DNA of 64,000 nt from CAIKZZ01 sp037443765 (GCA_037443765.1 JBBINS010000001.1:186001-250000); one strand, 5' to 3'. Positions 8,424 to 17,046 are shown, counted from the stretch's first letter. Program-made: numbers and translations. The notes: a model not told the origin generated them from the letters alone.

Positions 8424-8489
8424 TGCGTTTCCAAGCTTCGAGAGACCGACCGATCAACCCGTAGCGGCCCGCATGTGAGGGACCCACCG

Positions 8490-9851
8490 ATGACAACACC
8501 CAGCGACAAGACTCCGGGTGAACGCTTTACCGGGCACGGCCCGGAGTGGAAGGAAGTTCGCCTGACCCCGAAGGACGCGCAGGTCGCGACCGTCTGGGTC
8601 GAGCAGATCATCAACAAGCGGGCGATGCTGACCAACAAGGATCGCGTCGAAGACGTCCGCGATGCGATGTGGCAGCTCGAAAAGGACGGCGAGATCGTCG
8701 TGCATCGCATCAGCGACGCGCACCGGCCGGTGATGGTTAAGACGCTGTATGGCTGGGACAAGAAGATCCCGACCACTCGCCTCTGGCACCACAAGTCCTG
8801 CGGGCAGTGCGGCAATATTCCCGGCTACCCCGCGTCGCTCCTCTGGTTGATGAACCAGATGGAGATCGAGTATCTCGACGAGACCGACCAGACTTCGTGC
8901 ACCGCCTGGAACTACCACGGTTCCGGCATCGGCAACGTCGAGAGCCTCGCCTGCGTCTTCCTGCGGAACTTCCACCAGGCGTATGTTGCGGCGCAGGCGC
9001 AGGGGTTGCCGGCGAGCTATTACTACCCACTCGTTCACTGCGGCACGTCCTTCGGCAACTACAAGGAGATCCGCGGCTACCTGCTGCACTCCGCGAAGTT
9101 GCGAGAGCGCGTCCGGACCATTCTGGGAAAGCTCGGGCGCCTCGTCGATGGCAAGCTCCTGATTCCGGAGGAGATCGTCCACTACTCAGAGTGGCTGCAC
9201 GTCATGCGCGAGCAGGTGGCATCCCGCCAGGTCATCGACGCGAGCCAGATCAGAGCCACGATCCACCCGGCCTGCCACGTCTACAAGATGGTGCCGGAAG
9301 ATGTGATCTACGACGATAATGTCCTCGACGGCAATCGCGTGGCGGTCTCCACGGGGATCATGCAGTCGCTCGGGACGCAGGTCATCGATTACTCGACATG
9401 GTACGACTGCTGTGGCTTCGGCTTCCGGCACATCATCTCGGAACGCGAGTTCACGCGCTCCTTCGCCATCGACCGCAAGATCCGCGTCGCCGTCGAGGAA
9501 GCCCACGCCGACGTGATGATCGGTCACGATACGGGCTGCATCACGACGCTCGACAAGAACCAGTGGATCAGCAAGGCCGAGGGCCGGCCGGTGGGCCTGC
9601 CGGTGCTGGCTGACTGCCAGTTCGCGGCACTGGTCTGCGGTGCGCACCCGTACAAGATCGTGCAGTCGCATTGGCACGCGTCGGCGACCGAGACGCTGAT
9701 GGAAAAGCTCGGCATCGACTGGCGCGCGAAGAAGGCCGAGTTCGACGAGTATCTCAAGGAAGTTGCGGCGGGACGGGGCGAAACGCTCTACGACCCGCGC
9801 CGCATGATCACGTCCGGCCCCGGTTTCAAGCGCATAGAGCAATCCACATGA
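8490..9851 (+). CDS. shdrB1: sHdr complex subunit HdrB1 (CCG-domain protein)
   Basis: A 453-residue HdrB-type protein, longer than HdrB2. Cysteine-rich CCG-like motifs near CGQCGN, HPACHVY, WYDCCGFGF and LADCQFAALVCG would hold a noncubane 4Fe-4S cluster, the probable sulfur-handling site. ATG 8490 follows GTGAGGG; a start five codons earlier is less well placed. Its stop overlaps the hdrA start (ATGA), so B1 and A are translationally coupled. Confidence 0.92.
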   Translation: MTTPSDKTPGERFTGHGPEWKEVRLTPKDAQVATVWVEQIINKRAMLTNKDRVEDVRDAMWQLEKDGEIVVHRISDAHRPVMVKTLYGWDKKIPTTRLWHHKSCGQCGNIPGYPASLLWLMNQMEIEYLDETDQTSCTAWNYHGSGIGNVESLACVFLRNFHQAYVAAQAQGLPASYYYPLVHCGTSFGNYKEIRGYLLHSAKLRERVRTILGKLGRLVDGKLLIPEEIVHYSEWLHVMREQVASRQVIDASQIRATIHPACHVYKMVPEDVIYDDNVLDGNRVAVSTGIMQSLGTQVIDYSTWYDCCGFGFRHIISEREFTRSFAIDRKIRVAVEEAHADVMIGHDTGCITTLDKNQWISKAEGRPVGLPVLADCQFAALVCGAHPYKIVQSHWHASATETLMEKLGIDWRAKKAEFDEYLKEVAAGRGETLYDPRRMITSGPGFKRIEQST

Positions 9852-10894
9852 GTCAGCCGATCCTGATCGTTGGTGGCGGCCCTGCGGGGCTTGCCGCGGC
9901 CCACGCACTCGCACGCGTCGGACAACGAAGCATCCTCGTCGACAAGGCCGCGCGCCTCGGCGGTGCACCCATTCTCTCCGGTTACGCGAAGCTCGTCCCG
10001 TCAGGCGAGTGGGCGAAAGACGCGATCGGCGGCATGGTCGAGCGCGTCGAGCGCGACAGTCTTGTCGAGGTGCATACCGGAACGTCCGTCAAGACGTTCG
10101 CCGGCAGCCCCGGCAACTTCACGGCCGCGCTGTCGGATGGGCGCACCGTGCAGGCGGGTGCGGCGATCCTCTGCACCGGGTTCACCCACTTCGATTCGCT
10201 CAACAAGCCGGAGTGGGGCTTCGGAACATTCCCGGACGTCGTCACGACCACTCAGGTCGAGCAGATGATCTCATCCGGCAAGGGTGTGCGTTGCCTGTCG
10301 GACGGACGCAAGCCGGAGCGTGTCGCGATCCTCTTGTGTGTAGGGTCCCGAGATCGGCAAATCGGACGTGAGTGGTGCTCCAAGATCTGCTGCACGGTCT
10401 CTGCGAACCTCGCCATGGAAATCCGCGAGCAGCTTCCCGACAGTCACGTCTACATCTATTACATGGACATCCGTACGTTCGGGCTCTACGAGACGAAGTA
10501 CTACTGGCGTAGCCAGGAGGAATTCAAGGTCAAGTACATTAAGTCGCGCATCGCGGAGGTCACGTCGGACGGCAAGAAGCTGATCATCAAGGGCGAGGAC
10601 ACCCTGGTGAAACGGCCGATCACGATCCCCTTCGACATGGTGGTGCACGCGATCGGCATGGATCCGAACGTCGACAACAAGGCGATCGCCGAGGTGTTCG
10701 GCGTCGCACTCGAGCAGCACGGCTTTTTGGGACGCGGCAATTCGTACGGCAACACGGCGGAGACCTCGCGCCCTGGTGTGTTCGTCGCAGGTGCCGCCAC
10801 GGGCCCGGAGACGATCGACGATTCGATCGCGCAGGGCCACGCTGCGGCGATGACGGCGCTCGCGCAGGTGATTCCCGCGCGGGCGAGCGCCTGA
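9848..10894 (+). CDS. shdrA: sHdr complex flavin subunit HdrA
   Basis: A 348-residue FAD protein with the dinucleotide-binding motif VGGGPAGLAAA near residues 8-18 and a second FAD motif with Asp near the C-terminus (GVFVAGAATGPETIDDSIAQG). A cysteine group (WCSKICC) can bind one Fe-S cluster. It is much shorter than methanogen HdrA and matches sulfur-oxidiser sHdrA. The protein is the electron hub of the complex and presumably passes electrons to NAD+ or another carrier. The ATG start at 9848 overlaps the shdrB1 stop. Confidence 0.92.
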   Translation: MSQPILIVGGGPAGLAAAHALARVGQRSILVDKAARLGGAPILSGYAKLVPSGEWAKDAIGGMVERVERDSLVEVHTGTSVKTFAGSPGNFTAALSDGRTVQAGAAILCTGFTHFDSLNKPEWGFGTFPDVVTTTQVEQMISSGKGVRCLSDGRKPERVAILLCVGSRDRQIGREWCSKICCTVSANLAMEIREQLPDSHVYIYYMDIRTFGLYETKYYWRSQEEFKVKYIKSRIAEVTSDGKKLIIKGEDTLVKRPITIPFDMVVHAIGMDPNVDNKAIAEVFGVALEQHGFLGRGNSYGNTAETSRPGVFVAGAATGPETIDDSIAQGHAAAMTALAQVIPARASA

Positions 10895-10907
10895 GGTCGG
10901 CAGCACT

Positions 10908-11783
10908 ATGGCCGGCTGGCTTTCTCGTCGCGTTGCGCCGCCGGAGCCGGAGAGCGTCCGGCTCGAGCTGAGCGGCCCGCGGCTCTCCCAGAGCCTCGCC
11001 AAGCTCGTGGCCGGGTGCGAGGCCCACGGGGGTATCGAACGGTATGTCGACGCGCTGAAGCTCAAGAATCTGCTATTTCGAGAGGCACTTGGCGAGCACG
11101 GCGAACTGACGTCGGCCCTGGAGCCGGAGACGTTCAAGGGCCTGTGCCCGTTCATGGCCACGGTCCGGCGCCGCATCGCCCCCTGGCTCGCACGGCCGGA
11201 CTACGATGCCCTGCGGGAGGCGCTCGCGGAGATGGTCCTGGCCGTCGGCGATACCGCGAGCGCCGACCGGCGCCTCGCGGCACTCTGCGAGCGCATCGGC
11301 GACAGTGAGCGCGAGCGGTGGGTGCGCGACCTCGGAGCGGAAATCCTCCACAACCTCGCGCCAGAGCGCTTTCCGTTGATGAACCGCTGGGTCTGGGACG
11401 CGACCGCGAACACGGGGGTGATCCGCGAGCTCTGGTTCGCGGACGACGTCGACCACGTGCGGATCGACGTCCCGGACCGATACGTGACGTTCCTCACGCT
11501 GCGGGAGGAACTGAGCCAGTTCCTGACCCAACATGGTTTCTTCCGCGACATCATCCACTACGGCGATCTGCTCTGCGCCCAGGTCTATGCGGAGTACATC
11601 TGCGAGCAGGGCGGCAGTTACCTGCGAACTGACTTCTCCGCGGAGGAAGATCCGCTGCAATTCACGCGACGGCTGCTCGGGCTGGACGGCATCAAGGCCG
11701 GATCCGGACGCACCCGTCTGAAGACGATCGACGGCGAGGCCTACACGCTCGCCGAGCAACCCGATCGTCGCCTCCTCGACTGA
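10908..11783 (+). CDS. shdrH: sHdr cluster conserved protein sHdrH
   Basis: A 291-residue soluble protein without a recognised catalytic motif. It occupies the position between hdrA and hdrC2 where sHdr operons carry a conserved hypothetical gene (H in sHdrC1B1AHC2B2). The sequence is rich in charged helices, with a segment WVRDLGAEILHNLAPERFPLMNRWVW around residue 145-170 and scattered cysteines but no Fe-S motif. Spacing is 13 bp after hdrA and 8 bp before hdrC2. It is likely a structural component of the complex; its function is unknown. Confidence 0.82.
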   Translation: MAGWLSRRVAPPEPESVRLELSGPRLSQSLAKLVAGCEAHGGIERYVDALKLKNLLFREALGEHGELTSALEPETFKGLCPFMATVRRRIAPWLARPDYDALREALAEMVLAVGDTASADRRLAALCERIGDSERERWVRDLGAEILHNLAPERFPLMNRWVWDATANTGVIRELWFADDVDHVRIDVPDRYVTFLTLREELSQFLTQHGFFRDIIHYGDLLCAQVYAEYICEQGGSYLRTDFSAEEDPLQFTRRLLGLDGIKAGSGRTRLKTIDGEAYTLAEQPDRRLLD

Positions 11784-11791
11784 GGGATGCC

Positions 11792-12571
11792 ATGCCGATC
11801 CACGAGAAGTCACTGATCCGGCCGGAGAATCTGAGGACGCACGAGCACCTGGTCATCGACGGCGTCGACGTGTCCGGGCACTGGAGCACGCGCATCCAGT
11901 CAAGAGTCGTGACGGATTACAACGAGGCGCTGCAGGAGGAGATCGCGGCACTGCCGGGTGGTGAGCACATCCATCGCTGCTGGCAGTGCGGATCGTGCAC
12001 GAACTCGTGCACCGTCAACGCCATCAATCCCGACTTCAATCCGCGCTTCTGGATCTACCTCGCGCGCATGGGTATGGAGTCAGAGCTACTGCGTGACAAC
12101 GACATCATCTGGCAGTGCGTGTCCTGCAACAAGTGCACCTACGCGTGTCCGCGCGACGTGCACCCGGAAGGGGTCATGAAGGCCATGAGCCACTGGCTGG
12201 AACTCAAGGGCCATACGAAGGCATCGCCGGCGATGGTTTTCGACGAAGTGTTTTCCGAACAGGTGATTCGGCACGGCAAGATAGAGGAGGGGCGGGTCAT
12301 TCAGCGTTTCTTCAAGCGCACCGGGCAGGCGCTGACGCAGGACTGGCTCGTCGAAATGGCGCGGCGGATGATGCGCCATCTGCCGATCGGCTTGCTGACG
12401 AGGCTTGGGCTGGCAGCGGCGATTGCGCCGCGGACGCGCGGCTGGGCGGCGGCCGGGGCGGCAATCCAGGAATATGCGGACGAGCAGAACGCCCGGCACC
12501 GGCGCGCGCTCGGCCTTACGGATCTCATCGAGGTCGCCCGTCGCGATGCGGGCGGCTCCGCGAATGGTTAG
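11792..12571 (+). CDS. shdrC2: sHdr complex subunit HdrC2
   Basis: A 259-residue HdrC-type protein with two 4Fe-4S motifs: Cys63-66-69-73 (CWQCGSCTNSC) and Cys109-112-115-119 (CVSCNKCTYACP). The second HdrC of the duplicated C-B module, it should wire HdrB2 to the flavin subunit. The C-terminal 80 residues are Ala/Arg-rich helices. The stop lies 11 bp before the hdrB2 start, within one transcript. Confidence 0.93.
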   Translation: MPIHEKSLIRPENLRTHEHLVIDGVDVSGHWSTRIQSRVVTDYNEALQEEIAALPGGEHIHRCWQCGSCTNSCTVNAINPDFNPRFWIYLARMGMESELLRDNDIIWQCVSCNKCTYACPRDVHPEGVMKAMSHWLELKGHTKASPAMVFDEVFSEQVIRHGKIEEGRVIQRFFKRTGQALTQDWLVEMARRMMRHLPIGLLTRLGLAAAIAPRTRGWAAAGAAIQEYADEQNARHRRALGLTDLIEVARRDAGGSANG

Positions 12572-12582
12572 GGGAATCACGA

Positions 12583-13521
12583 ATGTCTGACCCAAAGTCC
12601 GGCAAGTATCAGCGGGTGGCCTATTACCCGGGCTGCGCGCTCGAGGGGACTGGACACGCCTACGACCGCTCGACGCGCCAGGTGGGCAAGGCGCTCGGTT
12701 TGGACCTCGTCGAAGTGTCGAACTGGAACTGCTGCGGGGCAATGGAGGTCAAGAATATCGACCCCAAGATCCAGACCTACCTCTCCTCGCGGGTCATGTC
12801 GATCGCTGCGAATGAGATGGGCATGGACGTCGTCATGGCGCCCTGCAATGGCTGCTACCACAACCTCAAGAAGGCGGAACACGACCTCGCCCACGACCAG
12901 GGCAGCGCCGAGGTTGTCGGTCGCCTGTCGACGAAGGCCGGGCACGCGGCCTACCAGCCGGGCCAGGTCGAGACGATCCATGCGCTCGATTGGATCAAGG
13001 GTTCTATCGGCGAGGACGGCCTGCGCGAGCGGGTCAGGAACGGCTTGATGGGACTCAAGGTCGCTAACTACTACGGCTGCATGTACAGCCGGCCGCGCCA
13101 CATCTTTCCCGAGAAGGATGCAGGTCCCGGCAGCGAGTCAACCTCGAAGCCACACTTCATGGACGATCTGCTCGCTGCCGCCGGGGCGGAGAATGTTGAG
13201 TTCCCCCTCAAGACCGCCTGCTGCGGCGGAGCGCACACGCTCTCGGACAGCGACACCTCGACCAAGCTCGTCGTGAATATCCTGCGGGCGGCCGAAGCCG
13301 CCGGCGCCGAAGTGATTGCGACGGAGTGCCCGACCTGCCACTCCGGCCTCGAGATGCACCAGATCCGGGCCGAGAAGAAGCTCGGACTCAAGACCTCCGT
13401 AAAAATCGTCTACTTCACGCAGCTGCTCGGCCTTGCTCTCGGACTCAAGCCGCGTCAGGTGGGTCTGCAGGAGAACGTGTCGGATTCCTTTGAACTGTTC
13501 GCGAGCAAGGGACTGACGTGA
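12583..13521 (+). CDS. shdrB2: sHdr complex subunit HdrB2 (two CCG domains)
   Basis: A 312-residue protein with two full CCG repeats: NCCGAME and PCNGC, then ACCGGAHT and ECPTCH, separated by YYGCMYSRP. This is the classical HdrB noncubane-cluster arrangement and the likely catalytic site where LbpA-bound sulfur is oxidised. ATG 12583 is preceded by AGGGGAATC. The stop overlaps the GTG start of the next small gene (GTGA). Confidence 0.93.
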   Translation: MSDPKSGKYQRVAYYPGCALEGTGHAYDRSTRQVGKALGLDLVEVSNWNCCGAMEVKNIDPKIQTYLSSRVMSIAANEMGMDVVMAPCNGCYHNLKKAEHDLAHDQGSAEVVGRLSTKAGHAAYQPGQVETIHALDWIKGSIGEDGLRERVRNGLMGLKVANYYGCMYSRPRHIFPEKDAGPGSESTSKPHFMDDLLAAAGAENVEFPLKTACCGGAHTLSDSDTSTKLVVNILRAAEAAGAEVIATECPTCHSGLEMHQIRAEKKLGLKTSVKIVYFTQLLGLALGLKPRQVGLQENVSDSFELFASKGLT

Positions 13522-13934
13522 GGCCCCTCGCCGACATCGAAGCGCGGCTGAATGAGCTGTTCAATCGGGGCGCCGTCGTTTCGGATGCGGCGGAGCTGCT
13601 CGGGCTTTCCGAGGAAGTGCTCCGGCATTGGGTATCGGCGCACGGCGAGGCGCCTACCCTGGATCAGCGCGAGGGGTTCCGGCTGCTGGCGCTGCACCGT
13701 CAAGGTGCACGCAATATTCCCAGCTTCAACGCCTGCCGGGAAACCTGTCGCGAGCTCGTCTATCATTACAACCTGCTGACTCTGCAATCGGATAGTGCGG
13801 ATAGCCCATCGCGGGCGCGCATGATGACGTTGCTTGCCACCCACCTCTATCTCTTCGTGGTGGGCAAGCTGCAGGCCGCTGAACTCGGGGAGTTCTGCTG
13901 CGCCTCGCGGCCAATGAGGGCGGAGGGGGCGTAG
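13518..13934 (+). CDS. Small helix-turn-helix-like protein with Cys pairs, function unknown
   Basis: A 138-residue protein read from a GTG at 13518 that overlaps the hdrB2 stop. Residues 19-43 (VVSDAAELLGLSEEVLRHWV) resemble a MerR-like helix-turn-helix. The rest contains Cys73/Cys77 (NACRETC) and a Cys127-Cys128 pair (EFCCAS). I do not recognise the family. Its place between hdrB2 and lbpA and its tight coupling suggest an sHdr accessory or regulatory protein, possibly redox- or persulfide-responsive. The MerR-like resemblance is weak. Confidence 0.7.
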   Translation: MRPLADIEARLNELFNRGAVVSDAAELLGLSEEVLRHWVSAHGEAPTLDQREGFRLLALHRQGARNIPSFNACRETCRELVYHYNLLTLQSDSADSPSRARMMTLLATHLYLFVVGKLQAAELGEFCCASRPMRAEGA

Positions 13935-13963
13935 ACTGGGCCGTCGAAGTGAGGGCTGGGATC

Positions 13964-14407
13964 ATGGCGAAAGTACGTGGATGCAACCTGCCGGATGAGC
14001 TGCTGTACGACGTACAGAACCACATCTGGTTCCAGGAACTCGGTGACGGCAACGTCAAGGTAGGGATGACGGCCGTGGCCACGGCGATGGCTGGCCGGCT
14101 CGTGTCCTACACGCCGAAGGCCGTCGGCAAGGACGTCAAACCCGGCAAGTCCTGCGCGACCGTCGAGTCCGGTAAATGGGTCGGCCCCGCCAAGGTCGCT
14201 GCTGGCGGCACGGTCGTTCAGATCAACGATGCCCTCGTTGCGACGCCGAGCCTTGCGAACGACGATCCGTACGAAAAGGGCTGGCTGCTGATCCTGAAGC
14301 CCGAGGACTGGCCGTCGGTCAAGCCGACTCTGGTCGTTGGCAGTGCCGTCGCGGGTCCGTATGAGGAGAAGATGGCGGCCGACGGATTTGCGGGGTGCGC
14401 AGGATGA
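13964..14407 (+). CDS. lbpA: Lipoate-binding protein LbpA (GcvH-like)
   Basis: A 147-residue GcvH-like lipoyl-domain protein. The acceptor is Lys71 in TVESGKWVG, at the tip of the beta hairpin as in glycine-cleavage H proteins. In sHdr organisms LbpA, not the H protein, is the lipoylated partner that carries sulfur intermediates to sHdr. ATG 13964 follows GAGGG. No glycine-cleavage genes are nearby. The dedicated lipoylation genes lie at 2986-6409. The stop overlaps the ArsR start (ATGA). Confidence 0.92.
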   Translation: MAKVRGCNLPDELLYDVQNHIWFQELGDGNVKVGMTAVATAMAGRLVSYTPKAVGKDVKPGKSCATVESGKWVGPAKVAAGGTVVQINDALVATPSLANDDPYEKGWLLILKPEDWPSVKPTLVVGSAVAGPYEEKMAADGFAGCAG

Positions 14408-14769
14408 CGCGTCGGTCGGCGGGCGCGGCCCGTGCCGCAACGGCAACGTTGGTGGGCCTGCGCCCGTCTGATCTCGCCGCCCTGCAGTCCAATGCGACGC
14501 GCGCCTGCGCGTTACTGAAGGCGCTGTCGAACGAAGTGCGGCTGATGCTCGTCTGCCGTCTTTCGGAGGGAGAGCAGTCGGTCGGTGAGCTGCAGGAGTT
14601 CGTGGAGCTCAGCCAGTCGGCTGTATCGCAGCACCTCGCTCTCCTCCGGGCGCACAAGCTCGTCGCGACGCGACGGGATGGACAGTCCGTGTACTACCGG
14701 CTGTCGAGTGGCGAGGCCGCGGCCGTCATCAAGACGCTGCACGATCAGTTCTGCACTAAAAAGCGCTGA
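14404..14769 (+). CDS. shdrR: ArsR-family thiol-sensing repressor, sHdrR-like
   Basis: A 121-residue winged-helix regulator. The recognition helix is SQSAVSQHLALLR. The classical ArsR metal site ELCVCDL is absent. Instead Cys51 and Cys117 stand 66 residues apart, the spacing I recall for the persulfide-sensing pair of SqrR/BigR-type repressors; Cys35 is extra. It is coupled to lbpA by an ATGA overlap and closes the sHdr operon. Likely action: dimer binds ATTAG-N6-CTAAT sites and leaves DNA when a tetra- or polysulfide bridge forms. DNA targets are inferred. Confidence 0.85.
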   Translation: MTRRSAGAARAATATLVGLRPSDLAALQSNATRACALLKALSNEVRLMLVCRLSEGEQSVGELQEFVELSQSAVSQHLALLRAHKLVATRRDGQSVYYRLSSGEAAAVIKTLHDQFCTKKR

Positions 14770-14893
14770 CGACCTCGTACCGCCGATCAGCGCATCGCGC
14801 GACCGGCTGACTCGGCGAGGTCCCTTGTGGGAATTACCTAACTGTCCGCACGGACCCTTGATTGTCTTGTGCAGTGCAGCGAGTACTCTGAAG

Positions 14894-14913
14894 TTCTCCG
14901 GCAGCCTGGAGAA
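14894..14913 (+). promoter_or_regulatory. Inverted repeat sequestering a Shine-Dalgarno sequence
   Basis: TTCTCC (14894-14899) pairs perfectly with GGAGAA (14908-14913) across 8 bases. The right arm is the ribosome-binding site of the cytochrome b gene, 5 bases before its ATG at 14919. In mRNA the hairpin would hide the site. A second short palindrome, GTCCG-CA-CGGAC, lies upstream in the same 149-bp gap. Confidence 0.4.
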
Positions 14914-14918
14914 TTCCG

Positions 14919-15602
14919 ATGACGATGCTCGCCTTCGCACGTGGCCCGGCACTGCTGTTCGCGCTGGTGTTCTTCGTCGGTCTCACCGGATGGCGTCTGT
15001 GCGGCATAGCGTTACTCCGAAGCAGCGTCGATCTCTCGGAACCGAGAAGCAAGGCGGCGTGGAAGGGATTGCGCCTGATCGCGCTCCGGTCGTGGCCGCG
15101 GCGCGAGTTCCTCCGCGGAAGCGCTTTCAGCGAGATCACCGGTTACACGTTCCATATCGGCCTCCTCGCGGTCCTGTTCTTTTACGTCCCGCACACTAAA
15201 TCCTTCGCCGAAGCCCTCAACGGCCTTACGGGGGCGAACCTGCGGATCGGCGGCGGTTGGCCGGCGCTACCGGCGGGCGCCGCAACGACGCTGACGGTGA
15301 TCTCCCTGGGGGCGCTCGTGATCGCACTGGCCCACCGGCTCAGCAATCCGGTCAAGCGCCTCATCTCAAACTTCGACGACTACTTCAGCTGGTTCATGAC
15401 CGCGGCGCCGCTCGCAACCGGTCTTGTCGTTCATGGCTACCTCGGTAGTCCGCACGCGGAAGCGATTCTCGCCGTGCACCTGCTCGCGGTCGACGCGCTC
15501 CTGATCTGGTTCCCGTGCGGCAAACTGATGCACGCATTTATGCTGTTTGCTGCTCGCGGTACGACCGGTGTGCTGTTCGAGCGCAAGGGAGCCGCGCTGT
15601 GA
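14919..15602 (+). CDS. NarI/HdrE/DsrM-like membrane cytochrome b
   Basis: A 227-residue protein with about five transmembrane helices (near 8-33, 74-92, 118-140, 158-175 and 180-205). It resembles nitrate-reductase gamma and HdrE/DsrM subunits. His79 and His92, and histidines in LVVHGYLGSPHAEAILAVH, can ligate b haems. Such subunits exchange electrons with the quinone pool. The stop overlaps the start of the HdrD-like gene (GTGA), so the two form a membrane complex like HdrDE or DsrMK. It lies 149 bp downstream of the ArsR gene. Confidence 0.8.
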   Translation: MTMLAFARGPALLFALVFFVGLTGWRLCGIALLRSSVDLSEPRSKAAWKGLRLIALRSWPRREFLRGSAFSEITGYTFHIGLLAVLFFYVPHTKSFAEALNGLTGANLRIGGGWPALPAGAATTLTVISLGALVIALAHRLSNPVKRLISNFDDYFSWFMTAAPLATGLVVHGYLGSPHAEAILAVHLLAVDALLIWFPCGKLMHAFMLFAARGTTGVLFERKGAAL

Positions 15603-16972
15603 ATTTGCCCATCGCGCCGCCGCAAGACCCCCATCCGCTCGAGCTCGACCAGCCGCGCGTCTCCGTTCGAGTGCCGACGGTCCGCGTCGACAAGCAGGGA
15701 GCGCTCTCCGATCCCGAGCGCGTCGAGCGTGCCATGCGCAGCTTCGTCGCCGACTTCGGCCGCACCGCGGCGATCTATCTCGAGTCGTGCATCCACTGCG
15801 GCATGTGCGCCGAGGCGTGTCACTTCTATGAAGTCACGAAGGATCCACAGTACACGCCAATCTGGAAGCTCGAGCCCTTTAAGCAGGCGTACAAGCGCGA
15901 ATTCGGGCCACTCGCACTGATCTTCCGCGCCTTCAATCTGAAGGCCGAGGTCACCGCCGAGCAACTCGAGCAGTGGCAGCACCTCATCTACGACTCGTGC
16001 ACTGTGTGCGGCCGATGCTCGCTCATCTGCCCGATGGGCATCGACATTGCCGGCCTGATCTCGCAGGGGCGCCACGGTATGTTCCAGGCCGGGCTGGTGC
16101 CCCACGAACTGTGGGCGGTTGCGGAGCGTGCGGCCCGCGAGGGAAGTCCGCTCGGCGCGACGCCGGCGGTGTTCAAGGATCGCATTGAGTGGCTCGCGGA
16201 CGACCACGAGATCGAGATCCCGGTCGACAAGCCGCGCGCGGACGTGCTTTGCACGATGTCCTCCATCGAGATCATGAAGTATCCCGAATCAGTGGTCGCG
16301 ACGGCGAAGGTAATGAATCATCTCGGGCTCGACTGGACGTTTCGCACCGACGGCTATGAGGCGACGAACTTCGGGTTGCTGTCCGGCAACACGGCCTGGC
16401 AGAAGCAGCTGACGCTGAAGCTGATCGAGGCGGCGATCGCCTGCCGCGCCAAGTTGCTGGTGCTTCCGGAGTGCGGGCACGCCTACGGCGCATTGCGATG
16501 GATGGGGGCGAACGTCTACGGTAAGCCGCTCCCGTTCCGAGTCGTGCACATCTCGGAGTTTCTTGCCGAGCACGTCCGCGACGGCAGCCTCAAACTGAAG
16601 AAACTCGCGAAGAGTGTCACTTTCCATGATCCGTGCCAGGTGTCCCGCAGGGGTGGCGCGGTCGAGGCCCCGCGCGACGTGCTCCGGGCGCTGGGAGTCG
16701 ATCTCCGGGAGATGTACCCCACCAAGGGGACGAACTGGTGCTGTGGCGGGGGCGGCGGCGTGGTCGCGATCCATCGTGCTGATGCACTGCGACACAAAGT
16801 CTTCGAGATCAAGATGACGCAAATCGAGGCAACCGGGGCGGAGATGCCGGTCACCAGCTGCGCCAATTGCCGCCAGACGTTCGACGATGGACAGGCTCAC
16901 TTCCATTGGGACAAGACGATGCACAGCTTGCTGGAGCTCGTCGCCGACCAGCTGACCGAGCCGGGGCGCTGA
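15599..16972 (+). CDS. HdrD/DsrK-like Fe-S protein
   Basis: A 457-residue protein with an HdrC-like front half: 4Fe-4S motifs at Cys64-67-70-74 and Cys134-137-140-144. The HdrB-like rear half carries CCG elements (FHDPCQVS, WCCGGGGG, SCANCRQTF). This C+B fusion is the HdrD/DsrK architecture. The start is GTG 15599, overlapping the cytochrome b stop. The pair may take electrons from sHdr or oxidise a thiol substrate, reducing quinone; direction and partner are inference. No dsrAB genes are in the window. Confidence 0.85.
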   Translation: MNLPIAPPQDPHPLELDQPRVSVRVPTVRVDKQGALSDPERVERAMRSFVADFGRTAAIYLESCIHCGMCAEACHFYEVTKDPQYTPIWKLEPFKQAYKREFGPLALIFRAFNLKAEVTAEQLEQWQHLIYDSCTVCGRCSLICPMGIDIAGLISQGRHGMFQAGLVPHELWAVAERAAREGSPLGATPAVFKDRIEWLADDHEIEIPVDKPRADVLCTMSSIEIMKYPESVVATAKVMNHLGLDWTFRTDGYEATNFGLLSGNTAWQKQLTLKLIEAAIACRAKLLVLPECGHAYGALRWMGANVYGKPLPFRVVHISEFLAEHVRDGSLKLKKLAKSVTFHDPCQVSRRGGAVEAPRDVLRALGVDLREMYPTKGTNWCCGGGGGVVAIHRADALRHKVFEIKMTQIEATGAEMPVTSCANCRQTFDDGQAHFHWDKTMHSLLELVADQLTEPGR

Positions 16973-17046
16973 GCGGTCCCCGAGGACGACCGGGCCCGAT
17001 TTCTCGCGCGCGGAAAGTACTGATACCGGCGGTCAGTACCCAATCT

